A DNA stretch of 64,000 bases, taken from NCBI GenBank assembly GCA_002457675.1, contig NTKK01000003.1, forward strand, positions 124,001 through 188,000, in the 5' to 3' direction. Position numbers and translations under genes: made by a program. A model generated the notes under the pieces. That model was not told where the DNA came from. It was given only the letters and a program-made list of their open reading frames with translations, and did no database searches. Each line of letters begins with the position of its first letter. The stretch's first letter is position 1. This DNA comes from Bacteroidetes bacterium MED-G17. GTDB taxonomy: Bacteria; Bacteroidota; Bacteroidia; NS11-12g; UBA9320. Positions 35,734 through 45,692 of the stretch are shown piece by piece.

Positions 35734-36756
35734 CTATAAAATATTTACCTCTGCTTGAAGTTCTATGTTAAATTTCTTTTTGACAGATTCAATTATGGCC
35801 AATGATAGATTTTTTATTTCTAATCCAGAAGAATTACCATAATTGACTAGAACCAAAGGCTGTTTTGGGTAAGTGCCAAAATTATTTTTTCGAAAATTTT
35901 TCCAGCCGGTTCTCTCTATTAACCATGCTGCAGGAATTTTAATACTTTCATCAGGCAGTATGTAGTGTGGTATTACAGAAAATGATTTTAAAAGAATTTC
36001 AAACTGTTTTACAGAAATGACAGGATTTTTAAAAAATGACCCTGCATTTCCTAGCTCTTTCGGGTTTGGCAATTTTGATTGTCTCACGGCAATTACAGCT
36101 GATGATATATCTTGAATACTTGGGTGATTAATTCCGCGTTCCTTTAGATAATTAGCTAAGCTAGCATACGAAGATTTTATATGATGATTCAATTTTGAAA
36201 GCTTAAGCGTCACCGTCGTAATAATCGCTTTATTTTTTAGACTTCCTTTAAAAATACTACTTCGGTATCCAAAATTCATTTCGCTTTTATGAATTTTTAT
36301 AAATCTTTTCTCTTCTACATGAAAAGCCTCCAACTCAACAAAAATATTCTGTAACTCTTGACCATAAGCACCAATATTTTGAATAGGTGCAGCGCCCATA
36401 CTCCCTGGGATTAAAGATAAATTCTCCATGCCACCAAAGTTATTTTTCAGACACCATAAAACTGTCTCATGCCAATTTTCTCCAGCGCCAAATCTTACTT
36501 CAGTATGGCTTGAATTATCAGCAATTATTTCTTTACCCATTATTTTGTTATGTAAAACAACACCCTCAAAATCTTTGGTAAATAAAATATTGCTCCCACC
36601 ACCTATTGTTAGAAATTGTTTGTCGATAAGATGCTTATATATGTTTGGATCTTCTAGGTCCTCAGGATAAGTTATTTCCCCTAAGAATTTTGCATTAACG
36701 TCAATACCAAATGTATTGAGACGCTCTAAAGATTGATTTTTTGACAACCTTATCAT
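35734..36756 (-). CDS. murB: UDP-N-acetylenolpyruvoylglucosamine reductase
   Basis: It makes UDP-MurNAc in peptidoglycan synthesis, using FAD and NADPH. At 340 residues it matches the longer type I enzyme. Visible: LTIGGGSNILFTKDFEGVVLHN for FAD binding, LSLIPGSMGAAPIQNIGAYGQELQ, the catalytic Ser in FGYRSSIFK, and GNAGSFFKNPVIS followed by the C-terminal Glu region. These are in the usual order. ATG start, first gene of the minus-strand row murB, pseudouridine synthase, pruA, acyltransferase. Confidence 0.95.
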   Translation of the reverse strand: MIRLSKNQSLERLNTFGIDVNAKFLGEITYPEDLEDPNIYKHLIDKQFLTIGGGSNILFTKDFEGVVLHNKIMGKEIIADNSSHTEVRFGAGENWHETVLWCLKNNFGGMENLSLIPGSMGAAPIQNIGAYGQELQNIFVELEAFHVEEKRFIKIHKSEMNFGYRSSIFKGSLKNKAIITTVTLKLSKLNHHIKSSYASLANYLKERGINHPSIQDISSAVIAVRQSKLPNPKELGNAGSFFKNPVISVKQFEILLKSFSVIPHYILPDESIKIPAAWLIERTGWKNFRKNNFGTYPKQPLVLVNYGNSSGLEIKNLSLAIIESVKKKFNIELQAEVNIL

Positions 36757-36803
36757 TATTAAGCAAAGCTAAAGGATTAATAAAGTAAAAATAAACTAGT
36801 TTT

Positions 36804-38369
36804 CTAATCTCCAAAATTTTGTTTTTTAGAGATGCGAAAAGTTTTATAAACACTAAAGGAAACAAGTGTTAAGATCAAAAATAAGCCCCCTATGGATAAG
36901 TAGTATAATGTAAGCACAAATAATCCGGCTACAAAAAATGCCACCAAAGCAGTTAAAAACCATCCTGATATTACGTTAATTACGCCTGCGACTCTCGCAC
37001 CAGCAGTATCTTTTTTCCAGGCTCTATCTGCAAGTGAAGTGCCCATTGCGACCATGAAAGTTACATAGGTTGTTGATAATGGCAATTTATTATTTGTAGC
37101 ATAGGCAATAACCATACTTGCTACCGATAAGTTTACCGAAGCCCTTAATAAATCGTAGGCAGGGGCTTCTGGCTTATCAAGCCAAGCAGGTATCTTAAAG
37201 CGATTATTTATCCATATTTTGGTTTTTTCCGGCAATAATTTATTAAAAGCTGTAAAAACAATGGTAAATAATCGGACAATTGTATTTGAAAATATATTTG
37301 ATTTAAATCTTTCATTTTTGACATTTTGACTTGAAAGTTTAATTTCAGTTAGGGTTACTTTTTTCGCTTTTTTGGATAACCATAAAGTTATTATCATTAC
37401 CACACCGGCACCGAATAAAATCAAAAATGGAGTGGGAACATTACCAGCCAAATCATTCATAAGCAAGTTTTCTGCTGAATCACCAGAATTCATCCATATT
37501 TGGTAACTCTGAAAACCTGCAACAGGCACACCAATAAAATTTACTAAATCGTTGCTAGCAAATGCCATAGCCAAGGTAAAGACACCGAACAATACGGTTA
37601 TTTTCAATATATTAACTTTTAATGCTTTATGAAGTATGTATATTATTACACTTAAAACAGTCGCTGTAAAAGCTATTATTTGTAAGGCATTTTGTTTAAC
37701 ATAAATCATTTGATCAATGCTAAGAAAATTTGATTTTTTAAGACCTTTCACAACCAATAAATAGGATAAAAATGAAAATGCTAAACCCGTGTAAAGAGCG
37801 ATGCCAACTGCTGAATTCTCTAAATAGTTGTAAGAAAAAATTACGCGAACAACATATTGCACAATAGCACCAGCTGCAAAAGCAATTCCAACAGAATACA
37901 AGATGCCTTGTATAATTTTCAAGGCTTTCTCCGAATTAATAAAATCCAATAGTTCCGATGAATTACCTTCAAAGTTTATTTTTAAATAAGCAGTAATTAC
38001 GGCTGCTCCTAAAAGTTCGAAAACGATTGAAACGGTTGTCGAAGTAGGTAAGCCTAAAGTATTGAATACATCTAGCAAAAATATGTCGGTAAGCATTACT
38101 GCTAAAAAGATATAAAGTAAGTTTTGGAAAGTGAACAAATTAGGGTTGAAGATGCCTTTTCGGGCTACCTCCATCATTTGGCCCGACAAAAGAGCTCCTG
38201 TCAAAATCCCAATGGAAGCCAATATGAGAATGGTCCTGACCTTGGTGACCTTACTACCAATCGCAGAATTCAGGAAATTGACTGCATCGTTACTTACACC
38301 CACTATCAAATCGATAATGGCCAATAAAAATAATAAGGCAACCAAGACCATCAAAAGCGAAGGATTCAT
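36804..38369 (-). CDS. Inorganic phosphate transporter, PiT family
   Basis: A roughly 521-residue inner membrane protein with about eleven hydrophobic segments. The two PiT signature repeats appear near each end of the first half: VGVSNDAVNFLNSAIGSKVT and FASNDLVNFIGVPVAG. A central cytoplasmic loop precedes the last helices, as in Pit and PHO-4 proteins, which move metal phosphate with protons or sodium. I begin at the ATG at 38369; the frame extends four codons to a TTG. It is divergent from a second, unrelated phosphate transporter. Confidence 0.9.
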   Translation of the reverse strand: MNPSLLMVLVALLFLLAIIDLIVGVSNDAVNFLNSAIGSKVTKVRTILILASIGILTGALLSGQMMEVARKGIFNPNLFTFQNLLYIFLAVMLTDIFLLDVFNTLGLPTSTTVSIVFELLGAAVITAYLKINFEGNSSELLDFINSEKALKIIQGILYSVGIAFAAGAIVQYVVRVIFSYNYLENSAVGIALYTGLAFSFLSYLLVVKGLKKSNFLSIDQMIYVKQNALQIIAFTATVLSVIIYILHKALKVNILKITVLFGVFTLAMAFASNDLVNFIGVPVAGFQSYQIWMNSGDSAENLLMNDLAGNVPTPFLILFGAGVVMIITLWLSKKAKKVTLTEIKLSSQNVKNERFKSNIFSNTIVRLFTIVFTAFNKLLPEKTKIWINNRFKIPAWLDKPEAPAYDLLRASVNLSVASMVIAYATNNKLPLSTTYVTFMVAMGTSLADRAWKKDTAGARVAGVINVISGWFLTALVAFFVAGLFVLTLYYLSIGGLFLILTLVSFSVYKTFRISKKQNFGD

Positions 38370-38528
38370 GCTTGCCTTCAAAAGTAAAATTTATGGAACA
38401 GATAAGAAAGAGGCTTTTATGTCTATTATGCAAAATGTTGATTATCAACAAAAAGTATTATTTGAGAATTACAATTTCTTTACAAAGACCTAACCTATTT
38501 GCTAAAAAAACAATCTTAACTTTGTTGT

Positions 38529-40214
38529 TTGCCAATAGTAGAAGTTATAAAGTTGTTAGGCTCAATTGCCTTTTTTATTTTTGGAATGCACCTGATGAGT
38601 GACGGTGTAAACCGATTGGCAAGTGGCAATTTTAAAGCTGTAATAAATGCGATGTCAGGAAATCGATTCACTGGCATTTTAACTGGCTTTTTTTCAACTT
38701 CTATTGTACAATCTTCTTCAACTATAACTGTTTTAATTGTCAGTTTTGTTAATGCGAAGTTGATTAGTCTAAAACAATCGATATACCTTGTTCTAGGGTC
38801 GAATATCGGCACTACGCTTACCGCATGGCTGATATTATTCCTAGGATTTGGTGATGTTTCATTTAGCAATCCAGATTATATTCTTCCCTTATTGGTCATT
38901 GCAGTTCCAATATATTTTTCAAGAAATAATCAGTTACGATCATTTGGGACACTCACCATAGGTTTTGTCATATTGGTCTTTGGTTTAGCAGAGTTGAAAA
39001 GTACGGTAATTGGTTTTGATTTAAGTAACAATATTTATTTCACTGAGCTTGTGGAGAATAATAACCAAGAAGGAATAAAAGGTGTTTTTAGTTTTTTTCT
39101 TTTGGGTTTGGTATTTACATCACTTATTCAAAGCTCAAGTGCAGCCTTGGCACTTACACTTGCCATGGTTGTTGATGGCCTTTCTTTCGAATTGGCAGCT
39201 GGGATGATTCTGGGTGCTAATCTCGGTACTACTATAACCTGCAACTTAGCAGCAATAGTTGCAAATACTGAGGCAAAAAAAGCTGCGCGGGCTCATTTCG
39301 TAATTAATTTAATGGGTATTTTATGGGCATTCCCACTATTTTATGTTTTGCTTTCATTGGTGGGCAATTTATTTGATTATTTGTTGCCGATTATTGGTTT
39401 ACAGGGAACACAAGAAATAATTCAATACGAACTTGCTTTGTTTCACACGGGTTTCAACCTAATTAATGTGGTGTTAGTGGTGTGGTTTGTGCCATTTATT
39501 GAAAAGATGGCATCAAGATTGGTTTTTGCAGCAGAAGTAAATGAACAAAGCAGAAAAGACAACTTATTAAATCCAATTTTTACATCATCATCTGATTATT
39601 CAATGTTAAAAGTGCACGATGAAGTGCATGGGTTTTTGGATTTAAATTTGGAAATGATGGAGCTTTTTGGAACCCTCATTAATCAAAAGGATCAAGATAA
39701 ACAGCAGGATGTGATAAACAAAATAATCGATTTAGAGGAAAAGTCGGATTCGCTTGAATTAAAAATTGCATCTGTGCTCACACGAATTGCCCAAAATGGC
39801 GATGGAAATGATAATCAAATCAGAAAACAACTCATAATCGTAACTGAATTAGAGAGAATTGCAGATAAAATTTATGATTTATCTGAGCTTTTTCAACAAA
39901 AAAGAGAAAATAAGATTTGGTTTATTCAAAAGCAGAGAGATGCCCTTTTACTATTGTTGCAAGATTGTATCCTTATATTACACACATTAAAAAAGATCCT
40001 TAAAAATAAAGAAAATGCAATTGAGCTCTCAAACTTTTCGATGCTGTGTGAACGCTTAAATCAAGATATGAAAAACATAAAAAGAAATCATTATGCAAGC
40101 ATCCAAAAAGGAAACTATAAAATAAAGAGTGGTGTTATTTTTAACAATATGTTTACGACCTTGGCGAGCATTGAAGAAAATACAGGTATTATTTTTTCAG
40201 AAATTATCGAATAG
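38529..40214 (+). CDS. Sodium-phosphate cotransporter (NptA/PNaS) with PhoU-like domain
   Basis: A 561-residue protein. Two Na/Pi cotransport repeats carry the QSS motif (TSIVQSSSTITVLIVSF and TSLIQSSSAALALTLAM), each followed by helices. From about residue 350 a PhoU-like helical domain follows, with IIDLEEKSDSLELKIASVL and LERIADKIYDLSELF. The fused PhoU probably senses or regulates phosphate uptake. The start is a TTG at 38529; the first ATG lies inside the first membrane helix and is too late. It is divergent from the PiT gene, so two transporters of different families share one 159-base spacer. Confidence 0.9.
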   Translation: MPIVEVIKLLGSIAFFIFGMHLMSDGVNRLASGNFKAVINAMSGNRFTGILTGFFSTSIVQSSSTITVLIVSFVNAKLISLKQSIYLVLGSNIGTTLTAWLILFLGFGDVSFSNPDYILPLLVIAVPIYFSRNNQLRSFGTLTIGFVILVFGLAELKSTVIGFDLSNNIYFTELVENNNQEGIKGVFSFFLLGLVFTSLIQSSSAALALTLAMVVDGLSFELAAGMILGANLGTTITCNLAAIVANTEAKKAARAHFVINLMGILWAFPLFYVLLSLVGNLFDYLLPIIGLQGTQEIIQYELALFHTGFNLINVVLVVWFVPFIEKMASRLVFAAEVNEQSRKDNLLNPIFTSSSDYSMLKVHDEVHGFLDLNLEMMELFGTLINQKDQDKQQDVINKIIDLEEKSDSLELKIASVLTRIAQNGDGNDNQIRKQLIIVTELERIADKIYDLSELFQQKRENKIWFIQKQRDALLLLLQDCILILHTLKKILKNKENAIELSNFSMLCERLNQDMKNIKRNHYASIQKGNYKIKSGVIFNNMFTTLASIEENTGIIFSEIIE

Positions 40215-40272
40215 CAATTCTGACAAATCGACATATTTTACAATTGGTTAATCTTTTGCTTAGACATTAAAT

Positions 40273-42081
40273 ATGCAAAAAGGAAAAATATCTGTAAATA
40301 CGGAAAACATATTTCCAATAATCAAAAAATTTCTTTACACAGATAATGAGATATTTTTGAGAGAGCTGGTCTCTAATGCTGTAGATGCTTCTCAGAAACT
40401 AAAATATTTCGCTTCAAAAGGTGATTTTGAAGGGAAAACCAACGACTTAAAAATCAACGTAAAGTTGGACGAAAAGAAAAAAACTTTAACCATTAGCGAT
40501 ATGGGTATTGGTATGACCGCAGAGGAGATAGAAAAGTACATTAACCAAATCGCTTTTTCTGGTGCAGAGGAATTTGTCGAAAAATACAAGGATTCAAAGG
40601 AAGACACCAACATTATTGGTCATTTTGGACTTGGCTTTTATTCAGCATTTATGGTAGCGGATAAAGTAGAAATTGATACCTTAAGCTACAAAAAAGATTC
40701 AGAACCCGCTCGTTGGACTTGCACAGGGAGTACAGATTTTAAAATCACCAAGGGTAAAAGAAAAAAAATTGGTACCGACATCATTCTGCACATTAATGAA
40801 GAATCAGTTGAGTTTTTAGATAAATTTAAGATTAAGAATCTTTTGAGTAAGTATGCAAAATTTTTACCCATTGCCATATGGTTTGATGATGAAAACATCA
40901 ACAATACAAGTCCTATTTGGAAAAAAAATCCAGCTGATTTAGATGAGAAAGAGTATAAAGATTTTTATAAGGAATTGTATCCAATCGAAGATGAACCACT
41001 TTTTTGGATTCACTTAAATGTTGATTTCCCATTTAATCTCACGGGAGTTCTGTATTTCCCTAAATTAAAAAAGGACATCGATCCCAATAGGAACAAAATT
41101 CAACTTTACAGTAATCAGGTATTCGTGACAGACAATGTAGAAGATATTGTGCCCGATTACCTTATGCTTTTACATGGCATCTTGGATTCTCCAGATATTC
41201 CATTAAACGTTTCTAGAAGCAGCCTCCAGGCAGATGGGAATGTGAAAAAAATCACTTCTCACATTAGCAAAAAAGTATCGGATAAACTTCATGAAATATT
41301 CAAAAAAGACCGCAATGATTTTGAAGAGAAATGGGAAAGCATGAGCATTTTTGTTAAATATGGAATGATCAATGATGAAAAATTTTATGACCGAGCACAA
41401 AATTTTGCTTTATTGAAAGACACCAACAACAACCATATGCTCATTGATGAGTTTACTGATAAAATAGAAATTAGTCAAAAGGACAAAGAAGGTAACCGAA
41501 TTGCGCTTTATACAAACAACAAAGAGGAACAAATTACTTTTGTTCAAGCCGCAACAAAAAAAGGCTTTTTAGTACTTGAATTAAATGAAATCATAGACAA
41601 TCATCTAGTAAGCGCTTTCGAATCAAAATTTGAGAAAGTACAGTTTAAAAGAGTCGATGCTGATAGTTTGTCAAAATTGGTGCAGCAAGAGTTAGAAATA
41701 GAGTCGACATTATCAGATGATGAAAAAGAAAAACTTGTTGAGCAATTCAAAAGTCAAATTCAAAATGAAAATTGTGTTATTGAAACTGTAGCCCAAGGTT
41801 CGGAGGATAATTTTGTCACAATTACAAAATCAGAGTTTGACAGAAGAATGCGAGAAATGTATAGTGTGGGGGGGGGCAATCCTTTTGGACAAATGCCAGA
41901 AAAGCACAACCTAGTAATTAACTTAAATCATCCTAATGCAAAAAAAATCTTAAGCTTTAGTGATGAACAAAGGCGTAAAAATGCTATCCAACACGTGTAT
42001 GACTTGGCTTTGCTCTCTCAAAATATGTTGAAGGGAGAGGATTTGCTAAGGTTTGTAGAGAGAACCTCAGAAAAAATATAA
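40273..42081 (+). CDS. htpG: Chaperone HtpG (bacterial Hsp90)
   Basis: An ATP-dependent chaperone of 602 residues, the normal length. The ATPase N-domain shows LRELVSNAVDASQKLK, the ATP-lid motif DMGIGMTAEEIEKYINQIAFSG, and GHFGLGFYSAFMVAD (quoted in short pieces). The middle domain includes GVLYFPKLKKD and LPLNVSRSSLQ-like IPLNVSRSSLQADGN. The C-terminal dimer region follows. The codons for VGGGN (from 41866) hold nine G residues in a row, unusual in this AT-rich gene, but the frame is intact. An unlinked TTG-start PH-domain gene follows 4 bases later. Confidence 0.96.
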   Translation: MQKGKISVNTENIFPIIKKFLYTDNEIFLRELVSNAVDASQKLKYFASKGDFEGKTNDLKINVKLDEKKKTLTISDMGIGMTAEEIEKYINQIAFSGAEEFVEKYKDSKEDTNIIGHFGLGFYSAFMVADKVEIDTLSYKKDSEPARWTCTGSTDFKITKGKRKKIGTDIILHINEESVEFLDKFKIKNLLSKYAKFLPIAIWFDDENINNTSPIWKKNPADLDEKEYKDFYKELYPIEDEPLFWIHLNVDFPFNLTGVLYFPKLKKDIDPNRNKIQLYSNQVFVTDNVEDIVPDYLMLLHGILDSPDIPLNVSRSSLQADGNVKKITSHISKKVSDKLHEIFKKDRNDFEEKWESMSIFVKYGMINDEKFYDRAQNFALLKDTNNNHMLIDEFTDKIEISQKDKEGNRIALYTNNKEEQITFVQAATKKGFLVLELNEIIDNHLVSAFESKFEKVQFKRVDADSLSKLVQQELEIESTLSDDEKEKLVEQFKSQIQNENCVIETVAQGSEDNFVTITKSEFDRRMREMYSVGGGNPFGQMPEKHNLVINLNHPNAKKILSFSDEQRRKNAIQHVYDLALLSQNMLKGEDLLRFVERTSEKI

Positions 42082-42085
42082 GCCT

Positions 42086-42523
42086 TTGGATAAAGTTTAT
42101 TTCAAAAGCGCAAAAGATCCACTTTTTCGTTCTATAATGTATGGCACCGTTATTTTTTTGTTTGTGCTTAGTACCATACAATATTTAACAAGCAAGACCC
42201 TTAACACCAGTGATATATTTGGCCATCTTACCTTATTGCTTACCAATGGTTTACTCATTTCCATAATTGAGGGCACAAACTATAGTATTGACAAACAACA
42301 TGTCTATTATAGATCAAGTTTTTTGAGAGGAAAAATTCCCATAAACAAGATAACAAAATTGGAAGTTGGAAAAACAATGTGGGTAGGGTATAGGCCGGCA
42401 ACTTCAAGAAATGGAATTGTAGTGCATTATGGCAAATACCGCAAAATTTATTTTAGCCCAAGATCAAACGAAAAATTTGTTGAGATTTTATCAAAAATAA
42501 ACGAAGATTTAATAGTAGAATAG
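42086..42523 (+). CDS. Membrane PH-domain protein
   Basis: A 145-residue protein. Two hydrophobic segments (about residues 18-35 and 45-60) precede a soluble region with SIDKQHVYYRSSFLRGKIPINKITKLEVGK, split here as SIDKQHVYYRSSFLRGK and IPINKITKLEV. The pattern of a strand, RGKIPINKI and a late GKYRKIYFSPR matches bacterial PH-like (bPH, DUF304-type) domains. Function in this family is not established. The TTG start lies 4 bases after the htpG stop, so co-transcription is likely. Confidence 0.65.
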   Translation: MDKVYFKSAKDPLFRSIMYGTVIFLFVLSTIQYLTSKTLNTSDIFGHLTLLLTNGLLISIIEGTNYSIDKQHVYYRSSFLRGKIPINKITKLEVGKTMWVGYRPATSRNGIVVHYGKYRKIYFSPRSNEKFVEILSKINEDLIVE

Positions 42524-42535
42524 ATGAATAAATCA

Positions 42536-42560
42536 ACTTATGGTTTTTCTTACCATAAGT
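42536..42560. promoter_or_regulatory. Putative operator before susC (perfect 9-7-9 inverted repeat)
   Basis: The half site ACTTATGGT is repeated as its exact complement ACCATAAGT after a 7-base spacer. The site ends 29 bases before the susC ATG and 3 bases before a TAnnTTTG box, so it would overlap the upstream half of the promoter. The same half sites and spacer occur between the Nudix regulator gene and the type IX protein gene at 55631-55655. I infer it is the binding site of that regulator. As a plain hairpin it could also end the htpG transcript, though its T-run is weak. Confidence 0.65.
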
Positions 42561-42563
42561 TTA

Positions 42564-42571
42564 TATATTTG
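42564..42571 (+). promoter_or_regulatory. Putative Bacteroidota promoter -7 box of the susC operon
   Basis: The octamer TATATTTG matches the -7 consensus TAnnTTTG of the main Bacteroidota sigma factor. It lies 18 bases before the susC ATG, giving a short leader. No good TTTG stands at the usual upstream distance; the inverted repeat occupies that place. Confidence 0.5.
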
Positions 42572-42589
42572 TTGCAGATAGGTTAACAA

Positions 42590-45500
42590 ATGCATAAAAC
42601 TATTCCAAGCGTTATTGCCTTTTTGGTGTTTTCTACGGCCTCTTTCGGCCAAAATAAAATCCAGATTAGTGGGCAAGTGACTGATGATGAAAACCAAGCT
42701 ATTATTGGTGTTGCCGTCCTTGAAACTGTATCCAATTCAGGTGCTTTTACAGACGAGAATGGGAATTATGTTCTCGATATTACTTCATTTAGAGACTCAG
42801 CAACAATTTATTTTGAAATGGAGAATTTTCAGACAGAGAAAAGGGTTGTTTACGGAACGTCTATTTTAAATGTAAAACTAGTTAATGACGTAAATAAGCT
42901 AAATGAAGTTTTGGTAGTGGGTTATGGTAGCGCTTCAAAAAAGGAACTTACTGGTGCTACTACCCAAGTTGGAAAAGAAAATATTGAAAAGTTGAATATT
43001 CCGAGATTGGATCAAGCATTACAAGGTCAAGTCGCGGGTGTCAATATTGGCACCAATTCTGGGTCGCCTGGTGGTACATCAAACATCAGAATTCGTGGAC
43101 TTTCAACATTTGGAGACAATGATCCATTAATCGTTGTTGATGGCGTTATTTATGACTCTGATGGTTTAAATTCTTTAAATCCCAACGATATTGAATCGGT
43201 TAACATACTAAAAGATGCTACTGCAGGAATCTACGGAGTGAGAGCAGCAAACGGGGTCATACTAATCGAGACCAAAAAAGGAAGAAGAAATACAAAGCCA
43301 CAAATTACCTTGAGTAGTTATTTTGGAACACAACAAGCCGTAAATCAACTCGACCTTCTTAATGCAACTGAATATGCAGTGATAAAAAATGAAATGTTCG
43401 GAACCGCTGGCGAACAGCTTCCTTTCCCAAATGCACAACTTGGTGAAGGAACAGACTGGCAAAAAGCTGTTTTTTCCAATGCTTCAATACAAAACCACAA
43501 CATTAGTATACAAGGTGGATCAAAAAATACAAGCTATTCTCTTGGTGGAAGTTACTTTTTGCAAAATGGTATTGTGGGAAATGAAAAAGCAAACTTTGAA
43601 AGGCTAAATGGCCGGGTAAATATCACAACGAAATTGTCTGAAAGACTGAGATTGAATTCGATATTCCTGTATACTAAAGAAACAAGAAACGCTTTGCCTG
43701 AAAACGGTATTGGTTCTGTCTTGTACAATACAATCAATGCATTTCCAACTGCACCAATTAAAACAGTTGAAGGAAGATATAGCTACCTTGAGGAGGTTAA
43801 TGATATCATCAACCCAATCGCTCAGATGGAAAATACATACAATACGTCATGGGTGAATAAATTTGTTGGTAAAGAAGAAATTGCCTTTGACATTACCAAA
43901 AACTTAGTTTTTACAAATCGTTTAAACTATAACGTGGCATTGTTAGATGGTAAGGTGTTCTCCCCTCTCGTTTGGTACGGCCCCGGTAAATATGCCAACA
44001 ATGCAGCAAATGAAGACTTGGATCCAGTTCAAGTGGAGATTGCAGATGGTGTGCAGATAGATAGAGGTGCGAGTGTATCCGAGTCAAGAACAACATATAC
44101 TGATTTGAATTACGAAGGATTCTTGAATCATAAAAAGAACATAACACCAAACCAAACCCTGAAAAGTACGCTAGGATGGTCAGTCTTTAAGAGGAGAGGG
44201 GAAAACCTATCAGGAACCGCATTCAACATACCAAATAATTCGAAGGACTATGCCGATATTTCAGCAAACTTAGCTTCTGGAGGATTCTTGAATAATGTAA
44301 GCTCTTACGAATTTGAAGAACGACTGGTTTCCGTATTTCTAAGGACTGAATACAATAGAGAAGATCGTTATCTACTATCTGGAATTTTAAGAAGGGATGG
44401 GTCATCAAAATTTGGTCCAAATAATCGTTTTGGATTATTTCCTACACTCTCTGCAGGGTGGTTGCTTTCGGAAGAGCCATTCTTCAAGAGTGATGTAATT
44501 TCCTTCGCAAAAATTAGGACAAGTTTTGGTGTTAGCGGCAATGATCAAATTGAAAATTTTGCATATCGAGCGCAACTTAATGGCGAAGGTGTTTATGTGT
44601 TTGACGATATTATTACCATTGGAACCGCTATCGGTCGAGCTGCAAACCCTGACCTAAAATGGGAAACAACTCGACAGTTCAATATAGGCGCCGACATCAT
44701 TTTATTTAATAGACTAAATACCACAGTGAATTATTTTGTTAAAAATACTTTTGACTTACTATTTCAACCAGATGTTTCTGGTATAATCGGTTCGTATGGA
44801 CCCGGCGGATACCCACCAATTATTAATGCAGGTAATGTGAGCAATAAAGGAGTTGAGTTGGAAATGCGCTACAGCACAAATTCAAAAAGAGCATTGAAGT
44901 TAAATGCTGCATATAACGTCACCTATCTCAACAATGAGGTAACTGAGACACCACAAGGTGTCGATTTCCTTCCAGGAGCAAGCTTTGGTGTTGGAGGCAA
45001 TGTGGCTACACGTTTTGAAAAAGGCTTTCCTATTGGTTATTTCCACGGATATCAAACAGATGGGGTTTTTCAAACACAAGAAGAAATTGACAATGCATCT
45101 GTGATACAGGAAGGAGCAAAGCCAGGTGATTTTAGATTTGTTGACCAAGACGGCGACGGACAAATTAGCTTTAGCGATGATTCAGATAAAACCATGATTG
45201 GTACTCCAATCCCAAAAGTTACCATGGGTTTCAATTTCAATTTGATTTTTAAAGGCTTTGATTTATCTGGTAATTTGTATGTAGCATTGGGACATGAAAT
45301 TATTAGAAATTATGAGCGACAACAACCTTATGCCAATCAATTGGCTTATGCGCTTGACAGATGGACAGGTCCTAATTCAACCAATGATCAGGCTAGAATT
45401 ACAACAGAGCTTAACAGAAATGGTGTTTTCTCCGATTTTTATGTTGAAAGCGGTGATTTCGCAAGACTCAGGAATCTACAAATCGGATATACATTACCAA

Positions 45501-45691
45501 CTAAATTTACTTCAAAAGCAGCTATTCAGAGTATGAGGGTATATCTATCGGCCAACAACCTTTTAACTTTAACCAGATACATGGGCTATGATCCTGATGT
45601 AAGTTCAGGTTCAGCACTAGCTGTAGGTATAGACAACGGTTTTTATCCGCAGGCAAAAACTTTTATGGGTGGAATTTCAATAAGACTATAA
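42590..45691 (+). CDS. SusC-type TonB-dependent oligosaccharide porter
   Basis: A 1033-residue outer membrane porter. The signal peptide ends TASFGQ, followed by a regulatory beta-sandwich (ISGQVTDDENQAIIGVAVLE, residues 25-100), a plug with VVGYGSASKKELTGATTQV and IRIRGLSTFGDNDPLIVVDG, and a barrel that ends in QAKTFMGGISIRL. The VVGYG motif and length are SusC hallmarks. With the SusD gene starting one base later, it forms a lidded porter for glycans, here probably laminarin-type beta-1,3-glucan fragments given the GH16 and GH3 genes. A putative operator and TAnnTTTG box precede it. Confidence 0.96.
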   Translation: MHKTIPSVIAFLVFSTASFGQNKIQISGQVTDDENQAIIGVAVLETVSNSGAFTDENGNYVLDITSFRDSATIYFEMENFQTEKRVVYGTSILNVKLVNDVNKLNEVLVVGYGSASKKELTGATTQVGKENIEKLNIPRLDQALQGQVAGVNIGTNSGSPGGTSNIRIRGLSTFGDNDPLIVVDGVIYDSDGLNSLNPNDIESVNILKDATAGIYGVRAANGVILIETKKGRRNTKPQITLSSYFGTQQAVNQLDLLNATEYAVIKNEMFGTAGEQLPFPNAQLGEGTDWQKAVFSNASIQNHNISIQGGSKNTSYSLGGSYFLQNGIVGNEKANFERLNGRVNITTKLSERLRLNSIFLYTKETRNALPENGIGSVLYNTINAFPTAPIKTVEGRYSYLEEVNDIINPIAQMENTYNTSWVNKFVGKEEIAFDITKNLVFTNRLNYNVALLDGKVFSPLVWYGPGKYANNAANEDLDPVQVEIADGVQIDRGASVSESRTTYTDLNYEGFLNHKKNITPNQTLKSTLGWSVFKRRGENLSGTAFNIPNNSKDYADISANLASGGFLNNVSSYEFEERLVSVFLRTEYNREDRYLLSGILRRDGSSKFGPNNRFGLFPTLSAGWLLSEEPFFKSDVISFAKIRTSFGVSGNDQIENFAYRAQLNGEGVYVFDDIITIGTAIGRAANPDLKWETTRQFNIGADIILFNRLNTTVNYFVKNTFDLLFQPDVSGIIGSYGPGGYPPIINAGNVSNKGVELEMRYSTNSKRALKLNAAYNVTYLNNEVTETPQGVDFLPGASFGVGGNVATRFEKGFPIGYFHGYQTDGVFQTQEEIDNASVIQEGAKPGDFRFVDQDGDGQISFSDDSDKTMIGTPIPKVTMGFNFNLIFKGFDLSGNLYVALGHEIIRNYERQQPYANQLAYALDRWTGPNSTNDQARITTELNRNGVFSDFYVESGDFARLRNLQIGYTLPTKFTSKAAIQSMRVYLSANNLLTLTRYMGYDPDVSSGSALAVGIDNGFYPQAKTFMGGISIRL

Positions 45692-45692
45692 A

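Noticed and set aside
38517-38524. TAACTTTG, a perfect -7 box just before nptA.
   Set aside because: The transcript would start at or after the TTG start codon, which would require leaderless translation from TTG; the -33 spacing is also short. Not listed as a promoter.
42535-42561. The hairpin after the PH-domain gene read as a plain terminator of the htpG transcript.
   Set aside because: The stem fits a terminator, but its T-run is weak, it lies right against the susC promoter box, and the same half sites recur 13 kb away at the regulator promoter. Operator is the better reading, though both could be true.
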